Below are positions 26,768 through 35,302 of a stretch of 64,000 nucleotides of DNA, in pieces (position 1 is the stretch's first letter; every line of letters begins with the position of its first letter). Position numbers and translations under genes: made by a program. Source of the stretch: JACCTH01 sp035281645 (GTDB taxonomy: Bacteria > Actinomycetota > Acidimicrobiia > Spongiisociales > ZC4RG35); contig DATEDN010000099.1 in assembly GCA_035281645.1 (NCBI GenBank), positions 13,349-77,348 of the forward strand, given 5' to 3'. The notes below the pieces were generated by a model that worked only from the letters and a program-made list of their open reading frames with translations, was not told where the DNA came from and ran no database searches.

Positions 26768-27681
26768 AGGAGCTACGCCGACAAGTCGAGGCCCGGACCA
26801 GCCTGCCTGCAGGCCCATTAGTCCTCGCCCTCTCCGGCGGGGCCGACTCGGCGGCGCTGGCGGCGCTGGTGGCGGGTCGGCAATCGACCCGGGCGATCCA
26901 CGTCCATCACGGCCTGCCGACCTCCGATCGGATGCAGCAAGCCGCCCGGGCAATCGCCGACCGCCTCGATCTGCCGCTCGTGATCGCGGCCTTGAAAGCG
27001 GAGCCCTTTCGGGAGGATGCCGCCCGCCACGAGCGTTATCGGCTGCTCGAATCGGCTCTCACCTTTGAAGAGTGGCTCCTCACCGGCCACACCCGCGACG
27101 ATCAGGCTGAAACCGTTCTCGCCAACTTGATGCGAGGAGCGGGAAGCGGCGGCCTGGCCGGAATTCCCGCCCGACGCGGACGAATTGTCCGCCCATTCCT
27201 GGAGGTGACCCGATCGGAGACCCGAGAGCTCGCCACCCTGGCGGAGCTGGCATGGATTGACGACCCTCAAAACGATGACCTCTCCTATCGACGCAATCGC
27301 ATCCGACACTGGCTGCTCCCCACCATCGAGGCCGAGTTCAATCCGGGAATCCGCTCGGCGCTAGTGGCGGCGGCGCAGGCGTTCGCGGCGGTTAGCGCCG
27401 AGGATCCCGTCGGGGAGCATCGAGACGGAGACTGGAGGGTGTCGAATTCGATCCTGTGGGCGGTCGGGTTCGAGCGGGCGGCTGCCATCCTCCGAGCCTC
27501 GCTGCGCCGGCTCTACGGGGGATATGGTCCCGATCGGGCAGAGTTGGCGAGGATCTGGGAGGTGGTCACCGGTGGCGCCACCGCCACGGAGTTGACCGGC
27601 GGGCTACGCGTCTATAGGGAGGGTCCCTGGCTTATCTGCGCTCCCCCCGGCCTCGGCGGCGAGGTCGATCGGCGGCGCTAG
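26746..27681 (+). CDS. tilS: tRNA(Ile)-lysidine synthase
   Basis: This 311-residue enzyme of the PP-loop ATPase family attaches lysine to C34 of the AUA-decoding tRNA-Ile. It shows the P-loop LALSGGADSAAL, the segment TGHTRDDQAETVLANLMRG, and the substrate-binding IDDPQNDDLSYRRNRIRHWL. It is of the short type, lacking most of the C-terminal domains of the Escherichia coli enzyme. ATG 26746 (MAATRRLEEL..) lies inside the metalloprotease 3' end. Confidence 0.93.
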   Translation: MAATRRLEELRRQVEARTSLPAGPLVLALSGGADSAALAALVAGRQSTRAIHVHHGLPTSDRMQQAARAIADRLDLPLVIAALKAEPFREDAARHERYRLLESALTFEEWLLTGHTRDDQAETVLANLMRGAGSGGLAGIPARRGRIVRPFLEVTRSETRELATLAELAWIDDPQNDDLSYRRNRIRHWLLPTIEAEFNPGIRSALVAAAQAFAAVSAEDPVGEHRDGDWRVSNSILWAVGFERAAAILRASLRRLYGGYGPDRAELARIWEVVTGGATATELTGGLRVYREGPWLICAPPGLGGEVDRRR

Positions 27682-27690
27682 GTTTGGAAC

Positions 27691-28215
27691 GTGGAGTCGA
27701 ACATTCGCAACCTGATCTCGGCGGACGAGATCTCGGCCGCTCTGGAGAAGATGGGCAAGGAGATCAGCGACGACTACCGCGGGCGCGACCTCTTGATGGT
27801 TGGGGTCCTCAAGGGTGCCTTCATCGTCATGGCCGATCTCGCCCGGCACATCTCGGTTCCGGTCGCGTTCGATTTCATGGCAGTGTCCTCTTACGGAGCG
27901 TCGACGCAGACATCCGGAGTAGTGCGGATCCTCAAGGACCTCGACAACGAAATCGCCGGCAAGGACGTTCTGATCGTCGAGGACATCATCGACTCCGGGC
28001 TCACCCTCAGCTATCTCCTCAAGTCGCTGCAGGTGCGGCGCCCGGCCTCGCTTGAAGTGGCGGCCCTGCTTTTGAAGGAGGGAATCCAGCGGATTCCCCT
28101 CGACGTGAAGTACGTCGGCTTTCGAATCGGCCCCGAGTTCGTAGTGGGGTATGGCCTCGATTATGCCGGCCTCTACCGCAACCTCCCCTATGTCGGGGTG
28201 ATGGAAGAGAACTGA
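27691..28215 (+). CDS. hpt: Hypoxanthine phosphoribosyltransferase
   Basis: This 174-residue purine salvage enzyme has the PRPP-binding loop VLIVEDIIDSGLTL, the flexible loop region DFMAVSSYGASTQTSG, and the base-contact segment VKYVGFRI..FVVGYGLDYAGLYRNLPYVGV (given as parts of one region). It converts hypoxanthine and guanine to IMP and GMP. GTG 27691 is 9 bases after tilS. Order tilS-hpt-ftsH is conserved in many Gram-positive bacteria. A symmetric repeat hairpin follows the stop. Confidence 0.95.
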   Translation: MESNIRNLISADEISAALEKMGKEISDDYRGRDLLMVGVLKGAFIVMADLARHISVPVAFDFMAVSSYGASTQTSGVVRILKDLDNEIAGKDVLIVEDIIDSGLTLSYLLKSLQVRRPASLEVAALLLKEGIQRIPLDVKYVGFRIGPEFVVGYGLDYAGLYRNLPYVGVMEEN

Positions 28216-28304
28216 GACATCAGACTCAAGACATCAGACTTCAGACATCCGGCAACAGGCCGAATCTGACATCTGACGTCTGAAATCTGATGTCTGATAT
28301 CTGG
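28216..28304. repeat. Symmetric hairpin of 14-nt repeats between hpt and ftsH
   Basis: On the left arm a unit GACATCAGACTCAA / GACATCAGACTTCA / GACATCCGG begins at 28216, 28230 and 28244. On the right arm the inverted form TCTGACATCTGACG / TCTGAAATCTGATG / TCTGATATCTGG begins at 28265, 28279 and 28293. All six start at 14-nt steps around a 12-13 base centre. The two arms can pair with few mismatches over about 40 bases. It starts directly at the hpt stop and ends 26 bases before ftsH. It is AT-richer than its surroundings. Its function is unknown; terminator, processing site or a small mobile repeat are possible. Confidence 0.85.
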
Positions 28305-28330
28305 AAACTGGTCGTAGCATCTAGGAACCC

Positions 28331-30325
28331 GTGAATCGTTCCCTTCGCACTTTGGCTATCTATGCCATTGCCATCATGGCCCTTGCGCTCTTGGCGCAGC
28401 GTTGGTTTGACCAGTGGGGCCAGCCCCAGGAAGTAACCCTTACCAAGTTCCTTGATGAGGTCAACCGGGAACAGATCGTCGCGGTTGAGGTCCTCACCCG
28501 GTCCAACCAAGTCCAGGGTCGGGTGGAAGGGTCCCCGCTTCCCGCCGATCGTTACGACGTCATCGCCGACTACCCCGACGGTTGGGAAGGCGAGCTCACC
28601 GAGCTTCTCAAGGACGGCGGAGTCTTCTTCCAGGTCAACAACCAACCCGATGGTCTCTGGGCGATCCTCATCAGCCTCTTGCCTTGGGTATTCCTTCTCG
28701 GCTTCATGATCTTCATCTTCATGCAAATGCAGGGGAGCGGAAACCGGGTGATGCAGTTCGGCAAGGCGAGAGCCCGCATGTTTTCCAAGGAGCAGCCGCG
28801 GGTGACCTTCAACGATGTCGCCGGCCTGTCCGAGGCGATCGAAGAGCTGCAGGAGATCAAGGACTTCCTTCAAAATCCCGACAAGTACCGATCCTTGGGA
28901 GCCAAGATTCCCAAGGGCGTGCTCCTTTTCGGGCCTCCTGGAACCGGCAAGACACTTCTCGCTCGGGCGGTGGCCGGCGAGGCGGGCGTTCCCTTCCTCT
29001 CCATTTCGGGATCGGACTTCGTCGAGATGTTTGTGGGAGTCGGTGCCTCGCGGGTGCGCGACCTCTTCGAGCAGGCCAAGAGCCACGCTCCCGCCATTGT
29101 TTTCATCGATGAGATCGACGCCGTGGGCCGCCACCGCGGAGCGGGCCTGGGTGGGGGACACGATGAGCGCGAGCAGACCCTCAATCAGTTGCTAGTCGAG
29201 CTGGATGGCTTCGACACCAATAACGGCGTCATCGTCGTCGCCGCCACCAACCGCCCCGACATCCTCGATCCCGCCTTGCTGCGACCGGGTCGATTTGATC
29301 GCCAGGTGGTGATCGATGCTCCCGACATCGTCGGACGCGAGGCGATCCTCCAGGTGCACGCCAAGGGCAAGCCCTTGGGCACCGACGTCAGCCTCGAAGT
29401 GATGGCTCGCCGCACTCCCGGATTCACCGGGGCCGATCTCGCCAACCTGATCAACGAGGCGGCACTCCTCACGGCCCGCCGCCGCAAGAGCACGATCTCA
29501 ATGCTGGAGATGGAAGAGGCGATCGATCGCGTTATCGCCGGTCCCGAGCGCAAGACCAAGGTGATGACCGACGACGAGAAGCGGCTCATCGCCTATCACG
29601 AAACCGGCCACGCTCTGGTCGGTTGGGCGTTGCCGATGGCCGACCCGGTCCACAAGATCACAATCGTGGCCAGGGGTCGTTCCCTCGGCCACACACTGGC
29701 CCTGCCGACTCACGACAAATATCTAACCCGGAGGTCAGAGCTGGTAGATCAGCTGGCGATGCTGCTCGGGGGTCGCACCGCTGAGGAGCTGATCTATGCC
29801 GACCCCACCACCGGCGCAGCCAACGACATTGAAAAGGCAACCCAGATTGCTCGACGGATGGTGATGGAGTTCGGGATGAGCGACAAGCTCGGTCCGATGC
29901 AGTACGGCCGGCCGGGGGGTGAGGTGTTCTTGGGTCGCGACTACGTGCGCCAGCAGGATTACTCCGACGAGGTGGCCGCCTTCATCGACGAGGAGGTTCG
30001 GCAGATGATCAACGCCGCCCATTCCGAAGCACTACTCATTCTTGAATCCCACACCGATGCCATGGAGCGGATGGTCGGGATCCTGCTCGAGAAGGAAACG
30101 GTGGGGCCGGAAGAGCTGGCCGAGATCTTCGCCGAGGTGCCCAAGTGGGAGCACGACCCCGAGGGTGGGCTCCGCATTCGCAAGCCCGAAGGAGGGACGG
30201 GAGCCAAGAAGCCCGACCTCGCTGCCGCAGCCGCTCAGGAGACTCCGACCCCGCCCGAACCGACCGGACGCAAGCCTCGGGTCCTGCTGCCGCGGATGAA
30301 GCCGGCCGACGCCCCCGGCTCCTAG
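28331..30325 (+). CDS. ftsH: ATP-dependent zinc metalloprotease FtsH, copy 2
   Basis: This 664-residue FtsH has TM1 at about 6-24, an external domain, and TM2 at about 116-137. The AAA ATPase domain has GPPGTGKTLLARA, IVFIDEIDAVGRHRGAG and the SRH RPDILDPALLRPGRFDR. The peptidase domain has HETGH. The tail is Pro/Lys-rich. Its position between hpt and folE is the conserved actinobacterial one, so this is probably the orthologue of the single essential FtsH of relatives. GTG 28331 start. The 14-nt repeat hairpin precedes it. Confidence 0.96.
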   Translation: MNRSLRTLAIYAIAIMALALLAQRWFDQWGQPQEVTLTKFLDEVNREQIVAVEVLTRSNQVQGRVEGSPLPADRYDVIADYPDGWEGELTELLKDGGVFFQVNNQPDGLWAILISLLPWVFLLGFMIFIFMQMQGSGNRVMQFGKARARMFSKEQPRVTFNDVAGLSEAIEELQEIKDFLQNPDKYRSLGAKIPKGVLLFGPPGTGKTLLARAVAGEAGVPFLSISGSDFVEMFVGVGASRVRDLFEQAKSHAPAIVFIDEIDAVGRHRGAGLGGGHDEREQTLNQLLVELDGFDTNNGVIVVAATNRPDILDPALLRPGRFDRQVVIDAPDIVGREAILQVHAKGKPLGTDVSLEVMARRTPGFTGADLANLINEAALLTARRRKSTISMLEMEEAIDRVIAGPERKTKVMTDDEKRLIAYHETGHALVGWALPMADPVHKITIVARGRSLGHTLALPTHDKYLTRRSELVDQLAMLLGGRTAEELIYADPTTGAANDIEKATQIARRMVMEFGMSDKLGPMQYGRPGGEVFLGRDYVRQQDYSDEVAAFIDEEVRQMINAAHSEALLILESHTDAMERMVGILLEKETVGPEELAEIFAEVPKWEHDPEGGLRIRKPEGGTGAKKPDLAAAAAQETPTPPEPTGRKPRVLLPRMKPADAPGS

Positions 30326-30331
30326 CCCAAC

Positions 30332-30931
30332 ATGGGCGATCGCCGACAGCCCGCCCCCTCGGGGGCTATCGACACCAACGCCATCGAAGCCGCGGTCCGC
30401 CAAATTCTGATCGCTATCGGCGAGGACCCCGCTCGCGAGGGCTTGGTCGGAACGCCAGAGCGAGTGGCGCGGATGTACGCAGAGATCTTCGAGGGCATCC
30501 ATCGCGATCCCGCGGATGAGGTCGACGCCTTCTTTGGCGATGAGCACTACCAGGAGATCGTGATGGTGCGCGACATTCCGTTTCAAACGTTTTGCGAGCA
30601 TCACATGCTTCCTTTCCTTGGCAAAGCCCATGTCGCTTACATTCCGAAGGGGCGAGTGACGGGACTGTCCAAGCTTGCTCGGTTGCTCGAGGGCTATTGC
30701 CGCCGGCTGCAGATGCAAGAGCGCTTGACCTCTCAAGTGGCCGACGCTCTGATGGACCGTCTCGAGGCAATGGGGGTCCTGGTGGTGCTGGAAGCCGAGC
30801 ATTTGTGCATGACCATGCGAGGGGTGAAGAAGCCGGGAAGCGTCACCGTCACCTCGGCGGTGCGGGGAACCATGGCCACTAACCCATCCACGCGAGCGGA
30901 GGCACTGGCCCTCATCGATCGCGGGCGATGA
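30332..30931 (+). CDS. folE: GTP cyclohydrolase I
   Basis: This 199-residue enzyme makes 7,8-dihydroneopterin triphosphate, the first step of folate synthesis. Zinc ligands are visible in FQTFCEHHMLPFLGKAHVAY and AEHLCMTMRGVKKPGS, and ARLLEGYCRRLQMQERLTSQ is the helical signature. It begins 6 bases after ftsH and overlaps folP by 4 bases. The N-terminal ~20 residues are variable. Confidence 0.96.
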   Translation: MGDRRQPAPSGAIDTNAIEAAVRQILIAIGEDPAREGLVGTPERVARMYAEIFEGIHRDPADEVDAFFGDEHYQEIVMVRDIPFQTFCEHHMLPFLGKAHVAYIPKGRVTGLSKLARLLEGYCRRLQMQERLTSQVADALMDRLEAMGVLVVLEAEHLCMTMRGVKKPGSVTVTSAVRGTMATNPSTRAEALALIDRGR

Positions 30932-31791
30932 CCCGCCGGTGGGGCACGGCCCGGGGTGAGCTTTCCCTCGAGGCGCCCCTCCTGATGGGAATCGTCAACG
31001 TCACCCCGGATTCGTTCTCAGACGGTGGACTTCTTCCCACCGCGGAGTCAGCGATCGCGCATGGAAGGCGGTTGGTTTCAGACGGCGCGGCGTTGCTCGA
31101 CATCGGCGGTGAATCAACGCGCCCTCGCGCCGAACCGGTCGCTTTGGAGGTGGAGTTGGAGCGGATCCTTCCGGTGGTGGAAGGGCTCAGCGCGTTGGGG
31201 GCTCTGGTCTCGATCGATACCACGAAAGCGGGCGTTGCCCGAGCGGCCCTCGAAGCCGGGGCTGTCATCGTCAATGACATCAGCGGTGGCGCGGATCCGG
31301 CCCTGGTAGATGCCGTGGCCCAATTCGACGCCGGGCTGGTGCTGATGCATATGCAAGGCACTCCCCAAACCATGCAGGACGATCCGACCTATGCCGACGT
31401 CGTGACCGAGGTCGGAGACTTCCTGGCCCAACGGACCCGTCTGGCCATGCAGCTCGGGGTGTCGCCCGACCACATCTGCGTCGACCCCGGGATCGGGTTT
31501 GGGAAGTTGGCCGAGCACAACCTCGCCTTGCTCGCCGGCCTGCCCCGATTGAGGAAGTTGGGGTTTCCAATCATGGTCGGTATCTCGCGCAAGGCCATTC
31601 TCGGGCGCATCACCGGCGAGAAGGATCCGCTGCGTCGGGATGTCGCCACCGCGGCCGGCATCGCCACCCTCTGGGACCGGGGAGTCGACGTTTTTCGCGT
31701 TCACAATGTGGCCGCTTGTCGAGAAGCGCTTTTGGTGGCTATGGCTATCGTCCCGCCTGTCGATCACCGTGACGAAACAACACAGGTCTAG
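30928..31791 (+). CDS. folP: Dihydropteroate synthase
   Basis: This 287-residue TIM barrel condenses hydroxymethyl-dihydropterin pyrophosphate with p-aminobenzoate. It has MGIVNVTPDSFSDGG, the loop DIGGESTRP, and VNDISGG, DPGIGFGK and GISRKAILG. ATG 30928 overlaps the folE stop. An 82-base gap follows before the phosphatase-like gene; it is AT-richer and may hold a promoter, but I see no clear -35/-10 pair in it. Confidence 0.95.
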   Translation: MTRRWGTARGELSLEAPLLMGIVNVTPDSFSDGGLLPTAESAIAHGRRLVSDGAALLDIGGESTRPRAEPVALEVELERILPVVEGLSALGALVSIDTTKAGVARAALEAGAVIVNDISGGADPALVDAVAQFDAGLVLMHMQGTPQTMQDDPTYADVVTEVGDFLAQRTRLAMQLGVSPDHICVDPGIGFGKLAEHNLALLAGLPRLRKLGFPIMVGISRKAILGRITGEKDPLRRDVATAAGIATLWDRGVDVFRVHNVAACREALLVAMAIVPPVDHRDETTQV

Positions 31792-31873
31792 AGCACGTCG
31801 GCTTCACATAAATTTGAGCTGGCCGGGCGAGAAAGGCTGACAAATCAATACTGGTTTAAAGCCCCGAGGATTC

Positions 31874-32317
31874 ATGTGGGTGATAGCTGATCGCTTGGCA
31901 GTCTCCGAGCGCATCGGGGGGCACGGGTTTCAACATCGCAAGATCCGGCGCGAGGAAGAGATCAACTGGCTGAAGCGGGGGGCGCAAGTGACATCGGTCA
32001 TCACCCTCTTGCCCGGCAATCAGAACTTGGCCGCGTACCGCGATGCCGGCCTGAACGCTCGCCAGGTCATGATCTCCGAACGCCCGACTCCACAGGAGGC
32101 CGAGCGAGTTTTCAAGGCCGTGCACGAAGAGTTGTCGGATCCCACTGCCCGCGTCCTGGTCCATGGTGAAGTCATCAACGACGACCTCGCGGGGCTTCTG
32201 GCCGGTTATCTGGTCTGGTCGGGAATGGTGGGACAGCCAATCATGGCGGTCTCCCTCGTGGAAGAGATTTTGCGCCGACCGCTCGGCCCCGAGGGGCGCG
32301 CCCTCGTGCCCAGCTAG
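31874..32317 (+). CDS. Catalytically dead dual-specificity-phosphatase-like protein
   Basis: This 147-residue protein resembles the dual-specificity/tyrosine phosphatase fold. VTSVITLLPGNQNLAAYRDAG is like the VISLL..Y...G strand-helix, and PTPQEAERVFKAVHEELSD is like the helix before the P-loop. VLVHGEVINDDLAGLLAGYL stands where VLVHCxxGxxR...AYL is expected. The Cys, Gly and Arg of the P-loop are replaced (H97-G98, I101, D104), so it cannot act as a Cys phosphatase. It ends in a TAGTG overlap with folB. A binding or regulatory role in the folate operon is inferred; the family match is by pattern only. Confidence 0.5.
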   Translation: MWVIADRLAVSERIGGHGFQHRKIRREEEINWLKRGAQVTSVITLLPGNQNLAAYRDAGLNARQVMISERPTPQEAERVFKAVHEELSDPTARVLVHGEVINDDLAGLLAGYLVWSGMVGQPIMAVSLVEEILRRPLGPEGRALVPS

Positions 32318-32679
32318 TGGATCGGCTCCAACTCACCGGCATCGAGGTCTTTGCTCACCACGGAGTCCTGCCCGAGGAAAAACAGATCGGTCAAAGGTTT
32401 CTGATCGATCTCGATATAGAAGCCGATCTCAAGGCGGCGGGAAAAAGTGACAGCCTCGACGACACCATCGATTACGGCAGCCTGGCGGAGAAAATTCACG
32501 AGTTAGTCGGGGGGTCTCGGTGGAATTTGATCGAGAAGGTTGCCGAGGAAATTGCCAAATTGGTTCTATCGATTCCCCCCGTGAAGGCGATAGCCGTGAC
32601 GGTCCACAAACCCAACGCACCCATCGCCGTCGATTTCGCCGATGTCAGCGTGACAATTGAACGCCATCGCCAGGCCTAG
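32317..32679 (+). CDS. folB: Dihydroneopterin aldolase
   Basis: This 120-residue enzyme cleaves dihydroneopterin to hydroxymethyl-dihydropterin. It carries the family start LTGIEVFAHHGVLPEEKQIG, the segment DDTIDYGSLAEKI, the catalytic Glu/Lys context LIEKVAEEIAKLVL, and VTVHKPNAPI near the end. GTG 32317 overlaps the preceding stop by one base. folK begins 7 bases later. Confidence 0.95.
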   Translation: MDRLQLTGIEVFAHHGVLPEEKQIGQRFLIDLDIEADLKAAGKSDSLDDTIDYGSLAEKIHELVGGSRWNLIEKVAEEIAKLVLSIPPVKAIAVTVHKPNAPIAVDFADVSVTIERHRQA

Positions 32680-32686
32680 GAGCTAG

Positions 32687-33631
32687 GTGCCGAAGGTTGC
32701 GATCTCACTCGGATCGAATCTCGGCGACCGCCTGGCCAACCTCCGTTTCGCAATCGAGCGAATCTCGAGGTCGTTTTCGCTGACCGCGGTTTCATCTCTC
32801 TATCTGACGGCTCCGGTGGGGGGGCCTGCCCAAGACGACTTTCTGAATGCAGTCGCGCTGATCGATTCCGATCAACCCCCGCTCGAGATCCTGGGACAGT
32901 TGCAGGGCATCGAGGCAGCAGCCGGACGGGTTCGAAACGAGCGCTTTGGGCCCCGCACGCTCGATCTCGATCTGATCGCGGTCGAAGGCATCAGCTGGGC
33001 CAGCGCCGACCTCGAGCTTCCTCACCCCCGCAGTCATCAGAGACGGTTTGTGGTCGAGCCGCTGACCGAGGTGTGGCCGGAGGCGTCCCTGAGCGGCGGG
33101 CCGGCAGCGAGCCTATTGAGAACCGTGCGAGGTCAGCAAGTGGTCCGCCTGGCGGATTCCTGGCTGACCGGGCCTATCCACTTCGTCGAGAAGGGCGCTC
33201 CCTGGGTGGCTGCCCAGTTCGTTCTGCTGATCGCGGTCGCGGTGTTCGTCGTCGTCAGCGGCGCCTGGCCGCCCGCCGGTTGGAGCTGGTTGGGTCTGAT
33301 TCCCATCGGGGCCGGTCTCTTCTTCATCGGTGCCGGCGCCAAAGAGCTGGGGGACGCCTTCACAGCCATGCCCACACCACGCCAAGCCAAGCTTGCCCAG
33401 GGGGGCGTCTATCGAGTCGTTCGCCATCCGATCTATCTGGGTCTGCTGCTGGGCGCGATTGGAGCGGTGATCTTGTGGCGGGCCTGGTGGAGTTTTTTGC
33501 TCGTCGGTGTGCTGGCGGGCTTCTTCTGGCTCAAAGCTCGTTTTGAAGAACAGCGGCTCAGGGTGATCTATCCGGAGTACGCCGACTATGCCGGAGATGT
33601 TCGGGCGACCATTCTTCCGGGTTGGCGATGA
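32687..33631 (+). CDS. folK: FolK fused to an isoprenylcysteine-methyltransferase-like membrane domain
   Basis: This 314-residue fusion has two parts. Residues 1 to about 155 are 6-hydroxymethyl-7,8-dihydropterin pyrophosphokinase (SLGSNLGDR, NAVALIDSDQPP, RFGPRTLDLDLI, LPHPRSHQRRFV). Residues about 165-314 form a membrane domain with four hydrophobic segments. Its conserved end GVYRVVRHPIYLGLL...FEEQRLRVIYPEYADYAGDV matches the isoprenylcysteine carboxyl methyltransferase/PEMT-like family, which uses SAM. FolK alone is normally about 160-190 residues. No stop or start is seen between the parts, so this is one gene unless translation re-starts. GTG 32687; the stop overlaps the next ATG. Confidence 0.88.
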   Translation: MPKVAISLGSNLGDRLANLRFAIERISRSFSLTAVSSLYLTAPVGGPAQDDFLNAVALIDSDQPPLEILGQLQGIEAAAGRVRNERFGPRTLDLDLIAVEGISWASADLELPHPRSHQRRFVVEPLTEVWPEASLSGGPAASLLRTVRGQQVVRLADSWLTGPIHFVEKGAPWVAAQFVLLIAVAVFVVVSGAWPPAGWSWLGLIPIGAGLFFIGAGAKELGDAFTAMPTPRQAKLAQGGVYRVVRHPIYLGLLLGAIGAVILWRAWWSFLLVGVLAGFFWLKARFEEQRLRVIYPEYADYAGDVRATILPGWR

Positions 33632-34425
33632 GGATTTTGCTGATAGGTCCCGGCCGGGCCGGGGGAGCGCTGGCCCTGGCGGGCGCCGCCGCCGGCCATG
33701 AGATCTGCGGCCTGGTCGCTCGCTCACCCCTTCGTTGGGAGCTCGGGTTTCCGCTGGTAGAAGGCCATTGGCCCGCGGCCGATCTTGTTGTGATCGCCAC
33801 TCGCGACGGGGAGATCGCCGAAGCCGCCCGCCAAGCGGGCAACCACCACCTCCCGGCCGCCGCTGTGCATCTGTCTGGTGCAACCAGTATTTCGGTTCTC
33901 TCCGAATTGGCGGGATTGGGATGGGAGGTCGGCTCCTTTCACCCACTGCAATCCCTTCCCGACCCACGAGACGGCGCCCGGGTCCTGGCTGGTTCCTGGG
34001 TGGCGGTGACGGCCGGCGGTCGGTTGCGAGAGCTGCTGCGGGTGCTGGCCGCCAGCCTCGGCATGCACGACTTCGACCTGGACGACGAGGTCCGCTCCAC
34101 CTACCACTCGGGGGCGGCCGCCGCCTCCAATTTCCTCGTGGCGGCGCTCGATCTCGCCCAGCAGTTCTTCGAGAAGGCCAAAGTGCCATTCGCCGCCGCC
34201 GAGCCCTTGTCCCAAGCGGTGGTGGGCCATGCCTTCGCCCTGGGGGCAAGGCGGTCGCTGACCGGGCCCATCCTGCGCCAGGATTGGGAAACCGTTCGCC
34301 TGCAAAGATCGGCTGCGGCCGAATTGGGAGAGGAGGCCTTGAGGCAGTTCGACCTCCTAACGGCGGCGACCGCCATCACCGCATCGGTCGAGCTTCCGGC
34401 TGATCTGAAGCTTCATCGTGACTGA
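33628..34425 (+). CDS. Rossmann-like and DUF2520 domain protein
   Basis: This 265-residue protein has an NAD(P)-binding Rossmann start (MRILLIGPGRAGGALALAGA) and a C-terminal helical DUF2520 domain (SGGAAAASNFLVAALDLAQ-like region YHSGAAAASNFL). Such proteins usually lie beside panC and resemble ketopantoate or F420-linked reductases, but the reaction is unproven. ATG 33628 overlaps the folK stop; a TTG two codons upstream is possible. The stop overlaps panC by 8 bases. Confidence 0.85.
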   Translation: MRILLIGPGRAGGALALAGAAAGHEICGLVARSPLRWELGFPLVEGHWPAADLVVIATRDGEIAEAARQAGNHHLPAAAVHLSGATSISVLSELAGLGWEVGSFHPLQSLPDPRDGARVLAGSWVAVTAGGRLRELLRVLAASLGMHDFDLDDEVRSTYHSGAAAASNFLVAALDLAQQFFEKAKVPFAAAEPLSQAVVGHAFALGARRSLTGPILRQDWETVRLQRSAAAELGEEALRQFDLLTAATAITASVELPADLKLHRD

Positions 34426-35302
34426 GGTCACCCGAACCTTTTTCGAAAGCCGTCTCCAGCGGCGGGGGCTCACCGCCCTCGTACCGACTATGGGTTATTT
34501 GCACGAGGGGCACCTGGCATTGATGGCTGCGGCTCGTCAGGCGGCAGAGACCGTCATCGTTTCCCTGTTCGTCAACCCCCTTCAGTTCAATGACCCCGCC
34601 GATCTGGAGAGATACCCCCGCGACCTTGAACGGGATCTGGAGATGGCGAGGGCCGAGAAGGTCGACGTTGTCTTTGCTCCTTCGTCGGAGGAAATGTACC
34701 CCGAGCCTCCGCTCACCCGGGTCAGGGTTGCCAAAGTAGGGGATCACCTGGAAGGACCCAGGCGGCCGGGTCATTTCGAGGGCGTGGCGACGGCGGTGGC
34801 AAAGCTTTTTGCCGGGATTCAGCCCGACCTTGCATTCTTTGGTCGGAAAGATGCGCAACAGCTCGCTCTCGTCCGCCAGATGACAAAGGACCTCTCGTTT
34901 CCGGTGACTATCAGCGGTCAGCCCACCATCCGCGAACAGGATGGACTCGCGCTCTCCAGCCGCAATGTCTTTCTCAGCCCCGAAGATCGGGTGGCGGCCT
35001 TGTCTATCAGCGCCGGACTCTTCGCCGCCGCCGACCTGGCCGAAGCTGGAGAGCGAGATGGCGGACGGTTGCTCGAGGTCGCGAGCCAGGTGGCCGACGG
35101 GGTCGATATCGAGTACGTCACCCTCGCCTCCCAGAATCATGCTCAGCCGCTCGACGAGCTTGACCGACCGTCTTTTCTGGCCGTCGCCGCCCAGGTCGGC
35201 AAGGTGCGCCTGATCGACAATGTTGCTTTCGACCTCGTCGTCGGTCAGGTGATGGCCGATCGAGGCCGTCGGCTCGAGCGAGAAAGTGTCCTCTACCGCT
35301 GA
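34418..35302 (+). CDS. panC: Pantothenate synthetase
   Basis: This 294-residue ATP-dependent ligase joins pantoate and beta-alanine. It has the HIGH-type motif PTMGYLHEGHLAL, then VSLFVNPLQFNDPADLERYPR, FGRKDAQQL and the KMSKS-like segment GLALSSRNVFLSP. GTG 34418 overlaps the DUF2520 gene. Its stop overlaps the coaX ATG, giving consecutive CoA-synthesis steps. Confidence 0.96.
   Translation: MTEVTRTFFESRLQRRGLTALVPTMGYLHEGHLALMAAARQAAETVIVSLFVNPLQFNDPADLERYPRDLERDLEMARAEKVDVVFAPSSEEMYPEPPLTRVRVAKVGDHLEGPRRPGHFEGVATAVAKLFAGIQPDLAFFGRKDAQQLALVRQMTKDLSFPVTISGQPTIREQDGLALSSRNVFLSPEDRVAALSISAGLFAAADLAEAGERDGGRLLEVASQVADGVDIEYVTLASQNHAQPLDELDRPSFLAVAAQVGKVRLIDNVAFDLVVGQVMADRGRRLERESVLYR

Noticed and set aside
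31792..31873. Promoter in the AT-richer folP to phosphatase-like gap
   Set aside because: No acceptable -35/-10 pair was found by eye.
33113..34249. 378-codon open frame antisense to folK and the DUF2520 gene
   Set aside because: Arg/Pro-rich translation typical of antisense GC-rich DNA; both sense genes are well supported.
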